Assembly: GCF_001189235.2 (NCBI RefSeq)
Contig: NZ_LFIP02000015.1
Span: 1 to 64,000 of the forward strand
Length of the DNA: 64,000 bases
Direction: 5' to 3'
DNA from: Bradyrhizobium embrapense
GTDB lineage: Bacteria > Pseudomonadota > Alphaproteobacteria > Rhizobiales > Xanthobacteraceae
Positions 1 to 7,429 of this stretch are shown one piece after another (within the stretch, counting starts at the first letter, position 1; the number at the start of each line of letters is the position of its first letter). Below the pieces are notes generated by a model that searched no databases, was not told the DNA's origin, and was given only the letters and a program-made list of their open reading frames with translations. A program made the translations under genes and the position numbers.

Positions 1-267
1 AGGGCGGAAAGCTTCATGAAGACCCTCAAGCAAGAGGAGGTCGACGGCCAGACCTACCGCGATGCGCAACAGGCCAGAAATGCGATCGGCGCCTTCATCG
101 AAGAGGTATACAATCGTCAACGGTTGCACTCGGCTTTGGCCTACCGGCCGCCAGCCGAGTTCGAGGCAAATTTACCGCATGGCGGGGCTGCTGCGCAGCA
201 GCCCCGCCATGCGGCCCTAACCCGTCAACCCGCCGTGCCGCTTCAAGCGGCCGGCACCTGTCCCTGA
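1..267 (+). pseudogene. IS3-family transposase OrfB, C-terminal fragment cut by the window edge
   Basis: The frame is open from base 1 and reads RAESFMKTLKQEEV, then an EEVYNRQRLHSALAYRPP segment. This is the typical end of the DDE integrase core of IS3-family OrfB, and the E of EEVYN fits the third catalytic acid. The rest of the transposase lies to the left of the window, so it is unknown whether the element is intact. The last 30 or so residues are low-complexity and are partly encoded by a perfect palindrome (175-214), so the reading frame may continue past the natural end. No neighbouring OrfA or left inverted repeat can be seen. Confidence 0.8.
175..214. repeat. Perfect 40-bp palindrome near the IS3 right end
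   Basis: Bases 175-194 are exactly the reverse complement of 195-214, with no spacer. The centre is CTGCTGCGCAGCAG. It lies inside the 3' end of the transposase frame. It could form a cruciform in DNA or a long hairpin in RNA, and might end transcription or shield the element from outside transcription. Confidence 0.85.
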
Positions 268-286
268 TTTACCGTGTCTCACATCA
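261..286. mobile_element. Probable right terminal region of the IS3-family element
   Basis: The bases just after the transposase stop read ACCGTGTCTCACATCA and end in TCA, as IS3-family right ends usually do (TG...CA tips). A dispersed genomic repeat begins about 25 bases further on, so host DNA seems to start here. The left end is outside the window, so the terminal inverted repeat cannot be confirmed. Confidence 0.35.
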
Positions 287-309
287 GGGGTGCAGTTCGG
301 CGCGACTGG

Positions 310-343
310 TCCCGGATTTCGCTTCGCCTCATCCGGGCTACGA
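310..343. repeat. Dispersed repeat family A, single copy
   Basis: The arms CCCGGAT and ATCCGGG flank a TTCGCTTCGCCTC core. The same motif recurs as paired copies at 14902-14990, 32922-33010 and 57446-57532. Here only one half of the pair is present, next to the IS end. Confidence 0.8.
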
Positions 344-360
344 AGCCAGGCGCAGTCGAT

Positions 361-2613
361 CTACCGAAACAACCGATCCGCCAGCCAGCCATCGAGCCCA
401 GCTGCCGCCTCCGGCCGCGCGTTCGGGTTGGGTGGCGGTGCTGCGCGTGCCGGCATCGGCGGTGGTTGTCGGTAGTAGCCGCCGGACGGGACCGGCGCGG
501 GCGGTGGCGCCTGCATCGGCGGTTGAATCTGCAGCGGTGCCGCCGGCCCCGAAGGCGCTGATATCTGCGAGGAGATCTGCATCAGGTTCGCCGGGGCCCA
601 GCTGCCTTGCGAGTTCGGGATCGCCGCGACCGGCACGCCTTGATGCGCGGCCTTCATGAAGCGGGTCCACACTTCTACCGGCAGCCCGCCGCCGGTCGCC
701 TTTTTGGTCGGCGAGTTGTCGTCATTGCCGAGCCAGACGCCGGTGACCAGCTTGGCGGTGTAGCCGATGAACCAGGCGTCGCGATAATCCTGACTGGTGC
801 CGGTCTTGCCGGCCGCGGTCCAGCCGGGGATCTCCGCCTTGCGCGCGGTACCCGAGATCAGCGTCTCGCGCATCATGGCGTTCATCATCGCGTCATAGCG
901 CGGTTCGATCACCTGGTTGGGCGGATCCGCTGGGCGGTCATAGAGCAGCTTGCCGGAGCTGGTCTTGATCCTGGTCACCACATGCGGCGATACGGCGTAA
1001 CCGCCATTGGCGAACGGCGCATAGGCGCCGACCAACTCGAGCACGGACACTTCCGAGGTGCCGAGCGCGATCGACACATTGGGTTCCAACTTGGAGGAGA
1101 TGCCAAGCCGGTGCGCGGTGCGCACCACGTTCTTAGGCCCGACCTCGACGGCGAGCCGCACCGCCACCGTGTTCAGCGACATCGCCAGCGCCTGGGTCAA
1201 CGTCACCGAGCCGAAATATTCGTGGGTGTAGTTCTCCGGCTTCCAGCCCTTGATGTCGAGCGGCGCGTCGGTGCGGATCGTGTCCGGCGTCAGCCCGGCC
1301 TCGACAGCGGTGAGATAGACGAACGGCTTGAACGACGAGCCCGGCTGCCGCTTCGCGGTCACGGCGCGATTGTACTGGCTCTCGGAATAGTTCCGGCCGC
1401 CGACCATGGCACGCACCGCGCCTTCGGGCGTCATCGCCACTAGCGCGCCCTGGCTGACATTGAACTTCACGCTCTTGGCGGCAAGCTCGTCGATCACGGC
1501 GGCTTCGGCGACGGCCTGCAGCTTCGGATCGATCGTGGTCTGCACCACGATGTCCTGGTCGATCTGGCCGACCAGATCGTCGAGCACCTCGCCGATCCAA
1601 TCGGCGACATAGTTCACGGTCCCGGCGCCGGCCGGCTTCACCGCGATCGAGGGCTGGCCGATCGAGGCTTTTGCTTGGGCTTCAGTGATGAATTTGGCGT
1701 CGGCCATCGCCGCGAGCACGACCTGCGCGCGCTGCTCGGCGCCCTCGGGATTGCGGTTCGGCGCCAACCGCGACGGCGACTTGACGAGGCCCGCGAGCAT
1801 CGCGGCTTCCGGCAAGGTCACGTTCTTCGCCGACTTGCCGAAATAGCGCTGCGCGGCGGCCTCGACGCCGTAGGCACCAGAGCCGAAATAGACGCGGTTG
1901 AGATAGAGCTCGAGGATCTCGTCCTTGGAATGCTTGCGTTCCAGCCACAGCGCGAGCTCGGCCTCCTGCAGCTTGCGCTGCATAGTGCGCTCCTGGGTCA
2001 GGAAGAGGTTCTTGGCGAGCTGCTGCGTCAGCGTCGAGCCGCCCTGCGAGACGCCGCGATGCAGCACGTTGGTGACGGCCGCGCGCAAAATGCCGACCGG
2101 GTCGACGCCGAAATGCGAATAGAAGCGGCGGTCCTCGATGGCGATGAAGGCCTTCGGCAGATAGGGCGGCAGGTCCTTCAGCGCGATGTTGGCGCCGGCC
2201 ATTTCGCCGCGCTGCGCCAGCACGCTGCCGTCGATGCCGACGATCTGGATCGTCGGCGGACGCTTGGGAATTTCCAGGGATTGGATCGGCGGAAGATGCG
2301 CGCCGACCCACACCACGACACCGATCATCGCAATGCCGGCCCACAGGCCGAGCACCGCGGTCCAATAGAACAGGCGGCCGATGCCAAAGCCGCGCGACCT
2401 GCTGCGCCGCTTGCTGCCGCCGCGCGAGGCGCGCGGTTTCTCGCTGCCGGAACCGCTGCCGTTGTCGCTGCTCTTGGGTTTGGATTTGGCGGGCTTGTCG
2501 TCGGCGCCGCCGGGAACGCGATCGGAGGGTGACAGCCGGAGATCGGCAAGCGCGGCCGGTAGCCCGAACAGCGGCTCCTTGCGCGCACCGCCTTTCTTAC
2601 GTCCCCACGCCAT
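361..2613 (-). CDS. Class A penicillin-binding protein, PBP1A family
   Basis: Bifunctional peptidoglycan synthase that polymerises glycan strands from lipid II and cross-links peptides in the periplasm. The 750-residue protein has a basic cytoplasmic N-terminus (about 1-80), one membrane anchor (about 82-107), a GT51 domain with IEDRRFYSHFG and GGSTLTQQLAKNLFL, and a transpeptidase domain with the nucleophile in GSSFKPF, the SLNT motif and KTGTSQD. A proline-rich tail ends it. The frame also has a TTG two codons upstream (2619), but ATG at 2613 is the better start. It is transcribed away from the DUF1330 gene. A near-match to a CtrA box (TTAA-N7-TTAC, 2660-2674) lies about 50 bases upstream. 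The family assignment is firm; which PBP1 paralogue it is cannot be told. Confidence 0.95.
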   Translation of the reverse strand: MAWGRKKGGARKEPLFGLPAALADLRLSPSDRVPGGADDKPAKSKPKSSDNGSGSGSEKPRASRGGSKRRSRSRGFGIGRLFYWTAVLGLWAGIAMIGVVVWVGAHLPPIQSLEIPKRPPTIQIVGIDGSVLAQRGEMAGANIALKDLPPYLPKAFIAIEDRRFYSHFGVDPVGILRAAVTNVLHRGVSQGGSTLTQQLAKNLFLTQERTMQRKLQEAELALWLERKHSKDEILELYLNRVYFGSGAYGVEAAAQRYFGKSAKNVTLPEAAMLAGLVKSPSRLAPNRNPEGAEQRAQVVLAAMADAKFITEAQAKASIGQPSIAVKPAGAGTVNYVADWIGEVLDDLVGQIDQDIVVQTTIDPKLQAVAEAAVIDELAAKSVKFNVSQGALVAMTPEGAVRAMVGGRNYSESQYNRAVTAKRQPGSSFKPFVYLTAVEAGLTPDTIRTDAPLDIKGWKPENYTHEYFGSVTLTQALAMSLNTVAVRLAVEVGPKNVVRTAHRLGISSKLEPNVSIALGTSEVSVLELVGAYAPFANGGYAVSPHVVTRIKTSSGKLLYDRPADPPNQVIEPRYDAMMNAMMRETLISGTARKAEIPGWTAAGKTGTSQDYRDAWFIGYTAKLVTGVWLGNDDNSPTKKATGGGLPVEVWTRFMKAAHQGVPVAAIPNSQGSWAPANLMQISSQISAPSGPAAPLQIQPPMQAPPPAPVPSGGYYRQPPPMPARAAPPPNPNARPEAAAGLDGWLADRLFR

Positions 2614-2752
2614 CCGCAACGCTCACACCCTGACAGGGTCGCACGCTAGCGTTCCCGGTTTAAGGGGCGGTTACGCAAAGCTTAACGGGGGATTAGGAGG
2701 TGAGGCGGCGCGTGCTACACGTAGATGGAACAACAAAACAAAGGATCACCGC

Positions 2753-3178
2753 ATGGGCCATATCGACCCGACTAAGGACGTCTTCGGGCAATTCCGGGAC
2801 AACAACCGGCCGGGCCCGATCCACATGCTCAATCTGGTGCGCCTGCGCGAGTGGGCCGCCTATCCCGACGGCCGCAAGGCGACCGGCGCGGAGGCCTACG
2901 CCGCCTATGGCCGCGAGAGCGGCCCGGTGTTCGAACGGCTTGGTGGGCGCATCGTCTGGCAGGGCCGCTTCGAGCTGATGCTGATCGGCCCGCAGGAGGA
3001 GCGCTGGGATCACTGCTTCATCGCGGAGTATCCAAGCGTCGCCGCCTTCGTCGAGATGATCCGCGATCCCGTCTATCGCGAGGCGGTGAAGCACCGCCAG
3101 GCCGCGGTGGAGGACTCGCGGCTGATCCGCCATGCCGTGCTGCCGGTCGGCAAGAATTTCGGCGAGATTCCAGCGTGA
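2753..3178 (+). CDS. DUF1330 family protein
   Basis: A 141-residue soluble protein of the dimeric alpha/beta-barrel type. GPIHMLNLVRLREWAAYPDG, a central GRIVWQGRFELMLIG and the WDHCFIAEYPSVAAF segment resemble DUF1330 proteins, whose biochemical role is unsettled. The longer open frame runs back into the PBP promoter, but the ATG at 2753 follows AAAGGATCACC, which gives a usable ribosome site. It stands alone and is followed by two dispersed repeats. Confidence 0.85.
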   Translation: MGHIDPTKDVFGQFRDNNRPGPIHMLNLVRLREWAAYPDGRKATGAEAYAAYGRESGPVFERLGGRIVWQGRFELMLIGPQEERWDHCFIAEYPSVAAFVEMIRDPVYREAVKHRQAAVEDSRLIRHAVLPVGKNFGEIPA

Positions 3179-3200
3179 GCGCACGAAGCGAGGATCTTTA

Positions 3201-3294
3201 ATCCGGAAGCGGCGCCTCGAAGGATGCACGGCCCCGCGAGTGGCTGGCCGTCGACCCTTCCAGACGGCCGCTGCGTGGCCTCCTTCAGGGTGAT
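3201..3294. repeat. Dispersed repeat family D, degenerate copy
   Basis: It contains GCCTCGAAGGATGCACGGCC and the facing ACCCTTCCAGACGG, matching the better copy at 23596-23700 (CTCGAAGGATGCACGGCC and ATCCTTCGAGACG). The outer arms have diverged. Confidence 0.6.
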
Positions 3295-3320
3295 GGCGAT
3301 GGAGTGCTTCGCTCCATCCA

Positions 3321-3441
3321 CGTCATTGCGAGCCACCCGGTCGGCGCGAAGCGCCGCCGGATGACAGGCTCCGCGAAGCAATCCATTCCGCCGCTTGCGA
3401 AGCGATGGATTGCTTCGTCGCTGTTGCTCCTCGCAATGACG
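3321..3441. repeat. Dispersed repeat family B, paired inverted copy
   Basis: The ends CGTCATTGCGAG and CTCGCAATGACG are inverted relative to each other, with inner GAAGCAATCCATT and GCGATGGATTGCTTCG arms. A second copy is at 29364-29446. Confidence 0.8.
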
Positions 3442-3452
3442 CTGAGGGGACG

Positions 3453-3488
3453 TCAAAAACAAAATCGGCGGCCGGGAGGCCGCCGATT
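3453..3488 (-). terminator. Rho-independent terminator of the first livK-type gene
   Basis: Read on the minus strand, AATCGGCGGCC and GGCCGCCGATT form a perfect 11-bp stem (3463-3488) with a 4-base loop, followed by TTGTTTTTG. It sits about 25 bases after the stop of the gene at 3512-4738. Confidence 0.85.
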
Positions 3489-3511
3489 GCGTTTCACACC
3501 TGCGCGAACCA

Positions 3512-4738
3512 CTAGCCCGCCGGGCCGGCGTCCTCGAGGATTGGGCCGAACAGCTCCCAGCGCTCGCCGTTGAAGCGCATCATCTGCAGTTGCTTGTTGA
3601 CGCGATAGTCGTTCGGCGTGGTGTTGCCCTTGATGCCGGGCAGCGCCATGTCGAGGTCGACGTTCTTCAAATTGGTCGCCTGCTTCAGCACGTTCTCGCG
3701 GGTCAGCTCGTCGCCGCACTGCTTCAGCACATGCACCATCAGCTGGGCGGTCGAATAGCCATAGGTGTTGAAGTTCGAGTTCTTGTCGCCGTCGGGATAA
3801 TACTTGGCCATGAAGTCGAAATAGCGCTTCATGCCCGGATCGTCCTTCCACTGCGGATCGGCCGGATCCTTGCCGTAATTGGTTGAGATCAGGCCCTTGG
3901 AGGCCTCGAGGCCCGCCGGCTGCAGCACCGCGCCGACCGAGGTGGCGTTGATGTCGACGATGTGGACCGGATGCCAGCCGAGCTCGGCGATCTTCTTGAT
4001 CGCCTGCGCTGCCTGCTTCGGCGTCGAGGCCGAGAAGAACAGGTCGGCGCCGGCGTCCTTGATCTTGATCACCTGGGAATCGATGGTCGGGTCGGAGACC
4101 TCATAGGAAGCTTCGGCCACGATCATCTTGGCCGCCTTGTCGCCAAGGCCGGCCTTGATGCCGTTCAGGTAATCCTTGCCGAGGTCATCGTTCTGATAGA
4201 GCACACCGATCTTGGCGTTCGGATGCTCCTTCAGGATGTACTGGCCGTAGATGCGGCCTTCGACGAAATAGTTCGGATTGAAGCCGAGCGTCCAGGGGAA
4301 GTTCTTCGGGTCGGTGAACTTCGAGGCGCCGGTGGCGGCGAACAGCTGCGGCACCTTCTTGGCGTTGAGATATTTCTGCACGGCCGCGTTCGACGGCGTG
4401 CCGACGATCTGGAAGGTCAGGAGCACCTCGTCGCTCTCGACGAGCTTGCGCACCTGCTCGACGGCCTTCGGCGGCGAATAAGCGTCGTCATACTGGATCA
4501 AATTGATCTTGCGGCCGTTGATGCCGCCCTGGTCGTTGATCATCTTGAAATAGGCCGCCTGGGTCTTGCCGATCGAGGCATAGGCGGAGGCCGGTCCGGA
4601 GAAGGGGACGGTCTGGCCGATCTTGATCTCGGTGTCGCTCGCGCCGGGATCGTATTTCTTCTGTGCGGAGGCCGACGTTGCAGACAGCGCGATTGCGAGC
4701 GCCGTTCCCGTGACCAGGTGGAAAATCCCGTTCCTCAT
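3512..4738 (-). CDS. Branched-chain amino acid-type ABC transporter substrate-binding protein (LivK-like), copy 1
   Basis: Periplasmic binding protein of the type I LivJ/LivK fold. The chosen ATG (4738) gives 408 residues with a Sec signal peptide ending at SASA-QKKYD, and AGGAAA lies just upstream; the open frame extends 19 codons further but without a ribosome site. The mature protein starts with EIKIGQTVPFSGPASAY, typical of this family. It has no permease or ATPase genes beside it. The next gene (5099-6319) is a close tandem paralogue, with the same DDAYSPPKAVEQVRKLVE, YGKDPADPQWKDDPG and MMRFNGERWELFGPI blocks. The real ligand is unknown; such proteins in this group often bind aromatic acids or amides rather than leucine. 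Confidence 0.92.
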   Translation of the reverse strand: MRNGIFHLVTGTALAIALSATSASAQKKYDPGASDTEIKIGQTVPFSGPASAYASIGKTQAAYFKMINDQGGINGRKINLIQYDDAYSPPKAVEQVRKLVESDEVLLTFQIVGTPSNAAVQKYLNAKKVPQLFAATGASKFTDPKNFPWTLGFNPNYFVEGRIYGQYILKEHPNAKIGVLYQNDDLGKDYLNGIKAGLGDKAAKMIVAEASYEVSDPTIDSQVIKIKDAGADLFFSASTPKQAAQAIKKIAELGWHPVHIVDINATSVGAVLQPAGLEASKGLISTNYGKDPADPQWKDDPGMKRYFDFMAKYYPDGDKNSNFNTYGYSTAQLMVHVLKQCGDELTRENVLKQATNLKNVDLDMALPGIKGNTTPNDYRVNKQLQMMRFNGERWELFGPILEDAGPAG

Positions 4739-5098
4739 AATGCTGTTTTCCTCACGTGACTGATGATTGGCCGATGATCTTGTCCGTGGGTTCAAGGTCC
4801 CGCGGTCGCCATCGCTGGGCCGGGATACTGGCGGAACCGTTGCTGCGATGCAAGACGAGCGATGCCGAAAAGGTGAGCGATTTCAGTCAACGAAAGTAGG
4901 GGGCGGCGCGAAAAGGGGGAACGGGGGAAGCGGGGGGCGCTCCGCTACGTCACCGCGCATCTCAGCTGCCACCGCCCGCGAAAGCGGGCGATCCAGTATT
5001 CCAGAGGCATTTGAGAGTGAGCCGATAAGCCGCGGCGTACTGGATCCCCGCATTCGCGGGGATGACAGCTGCATGCGCGGCTTCGATGCGGCGCGAAC
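4739..5098. other. Gene-free interval of 360 bp between the two livK-type paralogues
   Basis: It should carry the promoter of copy 1, close to 4740-4800. A family H repeat occupies 4970-5070. I see no coding frame with support and no clear terminator for copy 2. Confidence 0.7.
4970..5070. repeat. Dispersed repeat family H, paired inverted copy
   Basis: Two facing halves, CCGCGAAAGCGGGCGATCCAG and TACTGGATCCCCGC with GCGGGGATGACA, are separated by a stuffer. It matches the general design of the other families, but only one copy is in this window. Confidence 0.6.
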
Positions 5099-6319
5099 CT
5101 AACCCGCCGGGCCGGTGTCCTCGATGATCGGGCCGAACAGCTCCCAGCGCTCGCCGTTGAACCTCATCATCTGCATCTGCTTGTTGATGCGATAGTCGTT
5201 CGGTCCGGTCGTGATCGACATGCCGGGCAGCGCGAGGCTCGGCACGAACTTCTTCAGGCTGGTCACCTGCTTCATCAGGTTCTCGCGGGTGAGGTCGTCG
5301 CCGCACTGCTTCAGCACCTGGATCAAGAGCTCGGCCGTCGAGTAGCCGTAGGTGTTGACGGTGTTGAGCTTGTCGCCCTCCGGATAATACTTGTCCATGA
5401 AGGCGAAATAGGCCTTCACGCCGGGATCGTCCTTCCACTGCGGATCGGCGGGGTCCTTGCCGTAATTGGTCGAGATGATGCCCTTGGAGATGTCAAGGCC
5501 GGCCGGCTTCAGCGTCGCCGACACCGGGCTCGCATTGATGTCGAGGATGTGCACGGGGTGCCAGTCGAGGTCCGCGACCTTGCGGATCGCCTGAGCTGCG
5601 AATTTCGGCGTCGACGCGTTATAGAGCAGGTCGACGCCGGCGGCCTTCAGCTTGACGATCTGCGAGTCGACGGTCGGGTCGGTCAGTTCATAGGACACCT
5701 CGGCGACGATCATGCTCGCGGCCTTGTCGCCGAGCCCGCTCTTCAGGCCGGTGATGTAGTCGCGGCCGAGATCGTCGTTCTGGTAGAAGATGCCGATCTT
5801 GGCGTTGGGGTGATTGGCCAGGATGTATTTGGCGTAGATGCGTCCCTCGGACTGGTAGTTCGGATTGAACGCGATGGTCCATGGCGCGTTCTGCGGGTCG
5901 GAGAAGCGCGACGCGCCGGTCGAGGCGAGCAGCTGCGGCACCTTCTTGGCATTCAGATATTTCTGCACGGCGGCATTTGACGGCGTGCCGATGATCTGGA
6001 ATGTGAACAGCACCTCGTCGCCCTCGACGAGCTTGCGCACCTGCTCGACCGCTTTGGGCGGCGAATAGGCGTCGTCATACTGGATCAGGTTCAGCTTGCG
6101 GCCGTTGATGCCGCCCTGATCGTTGATCATCTTCATGTAGGCCGCCTGGGTCTTGCCGATGCCGGCATAGGCGGATGCAGGGCCCGAGAACGGCACGGTT
6201 TGGCCGATCTTGATCTCGGTATCGGTCGCGCCGATATCGTATTTCTTCTGCGCGGCGGCCGATGTAACCGACAACGCGATGGCAAGCGCTGTCGCAGCGA
6301 GCAATTGCACGCTCCTCAT
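5099..6319 (-). CDS. Branched-chain amino acid-type ABC transporter substrate-binding protein (LivK-like), copy 2
   Basis: Tandem paralogue of the protein at 3512-4738. The ATG at 6319 follows GGGAGGTCACGG and gives 406 residues with a Sec signal (ATALAIALSVTSAAA-QKKYD). The mature parts align almost without gaps and share many identical stretches. They differ mostly in the signal peptide and in scattered surface positions (for example SASTPKQ in copy 1, NASTPKF in copy 2). The pair probably arose by local duplication and may have diverged in ligand. No transporter membrane subunits are near, so both must borrow permeases encoded elsewhere or act with another partner. Confidence 0.92.
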   Translation of the reverse strand: MRSVQLLAATALAIALSVTSAAAQKKYDIGATDTEIKIGQTVPFSGPASAYAGIGKTQAAYMKMINDQGGINGRKLNLIQYDDAYSPPKAVEQVRKLVEGDEVLFTFQIIGTPSNAAVQKYLNAKKVPQLLASTGASRFSDPQNAPWTIAFNPNYQSEGRIYAKYILANHPNAKIGIFYQNDDLGRDYITGLKSGLGDKAASMIVAEVSYELTDPTVDSQIVKLKAAGVDLLYNASTPKFAAQAIRKVADLDWHPVHILDINASPVSATLKPAGLDISKGIISTNYGKDPADPQWKDDPGVKAYFAFMDKYYPEGDKLNTVNTYGYSTAELLIQVLKQCGDDLTRENLMKQVTSLKKFVPSLALPGMSITTGPNDYRINKQMQMMRFNGERWELFGPIIEDTGPAG

Positions 6320-6447
6320 GTCCGTGACCTCCCATGTTGCCGGTGATCTTGTCCGCAAGGCTCAAGCCGGCGGATGTCACCGTTGTCAGGGATGATGGAG
6401 GAACCACGGGGGCATTGCAAGGCGATGTCCCTGCGCGCGATGTCGCG

Positions 6448-6810
6448 TCAGGCAAGCCAGAGCAGGATCAGCGCCAACGCAGCGGGCGCGGCCTGCACAT
6501 AAAGGATGCGGCGGCTGACGGTGGCGGCGCCATAGGCACCGGCGACGATCACACAGAGCAGGAAGAATGTCTTGATCTGGAACGCGAAGGCTGGACTTCC
6601 ATGCACGAGGCCCCAGATCAGTCCGGCGGCAAGGAAGCCGTTATAAAGTCCCTGATTGGCGGCGAGCACTGCCGAGTCCGTTGCCTTCTCGATCGAGTTG
6701 CGGAAGGTCTTCAGCCCGAGCGGCTTGGTCCAGAGAAACATCTCGAGCACGAGGAAATAGGTATGCAGCGCGGCCACCACCGCGACCAGAAAATTGGCTA
6801 TCCAAAGCAT
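6448..6810 (-). CDS. DUF1304 family small integral membrane protein
   Basis: A 120-residue protein with about four hydrophobic helices: LWIANFLVAVVAALHTYFLV at the N-terminus, a GLYNGFLAAGLIWGL helix, FFLLCVIVAGAYGA and a C-terminal LALILLWLA. EMFLWTKP after helix 1 and the NQGLYNGF motif are hallmarks of DUF1304. Function is unknown. The ATG at 6810 follows GAGGGGGCCGAGC, a better ribosome site than the start 13 codons upstream. It is divergent from ogt, with under 90 bases between them. Confidence 0.88.
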   Translation of the reverse strand: MLWIANFLVAVVAALHTYFLVLEMFLWTKPLGLKTFRNSIEKATDSAVLAANQGLYNGFLAAGLIWGLVHGSPAFAFQIKTFFLLCVIVAGAYGAATVSRRILYVQAAPAALALILLWLA

Positions 6811-6896
6811 GCTCGGCCCCCTCACCGGAATTCGGGTGGACGCTAGCATGCGGGCGGTGAATTGTATGCCGAGCGACTGTTTCGAGAACGACTGAT

Positions 6897-7421
6897 ATGG
6901 CCGACCGCAAGACCGCGCAGACCTTCAACCTCGACCGCCTCAAGACCCCGATCGGCACCGCGCTGCTGGTAACCGACGACGACGGCGTGCTGCGCGCGCT
7001 CGATTGGGACGACTATGAAGCGCGCATGCTCGACCTGCTGCGGCTGCACTATGGCGCCGTGACCTTGCGGGACGGCCGCGCGCCGGTCGCGATGCGCAAG
7101 GCGCTCAGTGACTACTTCAGCGGCGATCTCGATCGGCTCGCCGATGTCGAATGGCGCGTCGCCGGCACGCCGTTCCAGCAGAAGGTCTGGCACGCGCTGC
7201 CGAAGATTCCACACGGCACCACCATGAGCTATGGCGCGCTGGCGGCGGAACTGAAAGTGCCGAATGCGATGCGCGCGGTCGGCCATGCCAACGGCTCCAA
7301 CCCGATCAGCGTCGTCGTGCCATGCCACCGCCTGATCGGCGCCAACGGCTCGCTGGTGAAATATGGCGGCGGATTGGAAAGGAAGCGCTGGCTGCTAAGG
7401 CATGAGGGCGTGGAGGTTTAG
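6897..7421 (+). CDS. ogt: Methylated-DNA--[protein]-cysteine S-methyltransferase
   Basis: Repairs O6-methylguanine and O4-methylthymine by transferring the alkyl group to its own cysteine, which kills the protein. The 174-residue protein has the family's C-terminal domain with GTPFQQKVWHALPKIPHGTT (helix-turn-helix region) and the active site VVPCHRLIGANGSL, with the nucleophile in PCHR. There is no Ada N-terminal zinc domain. The gene ends eight bases from the glnD stop, tail to tail, so the two transcripts must overlap or end very close to each other. Confidence 0.93.
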   Translation: MADRKTAQTFNLDRLKTPIGTALLVTDDDGVLRALDWDDYEARMLDLLRLHYGAVTLRDGRAPVAMRKALSDYFSGDLDRLADVEWRVAGTPFQQKVWHALPKIPHGTTMSYGALAAELKVPNAMRAVGHANGSNPISVVVPCHRLIGANGSLVKYGGGLERKRWLLRHEGVEV

Positions 7422-7429
7422 CGCTCCCG

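Larger units (their letters stand above)
3179..3511. other. Gene-free interval of 333 bp filled by repeats D and B and a terminator
   Basis: It holds a degenerate family D repeat, a paired family B repeat and the terminator of the gene to the right. No coding frame with a ribosome site is visible. Confidence 0.8.
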
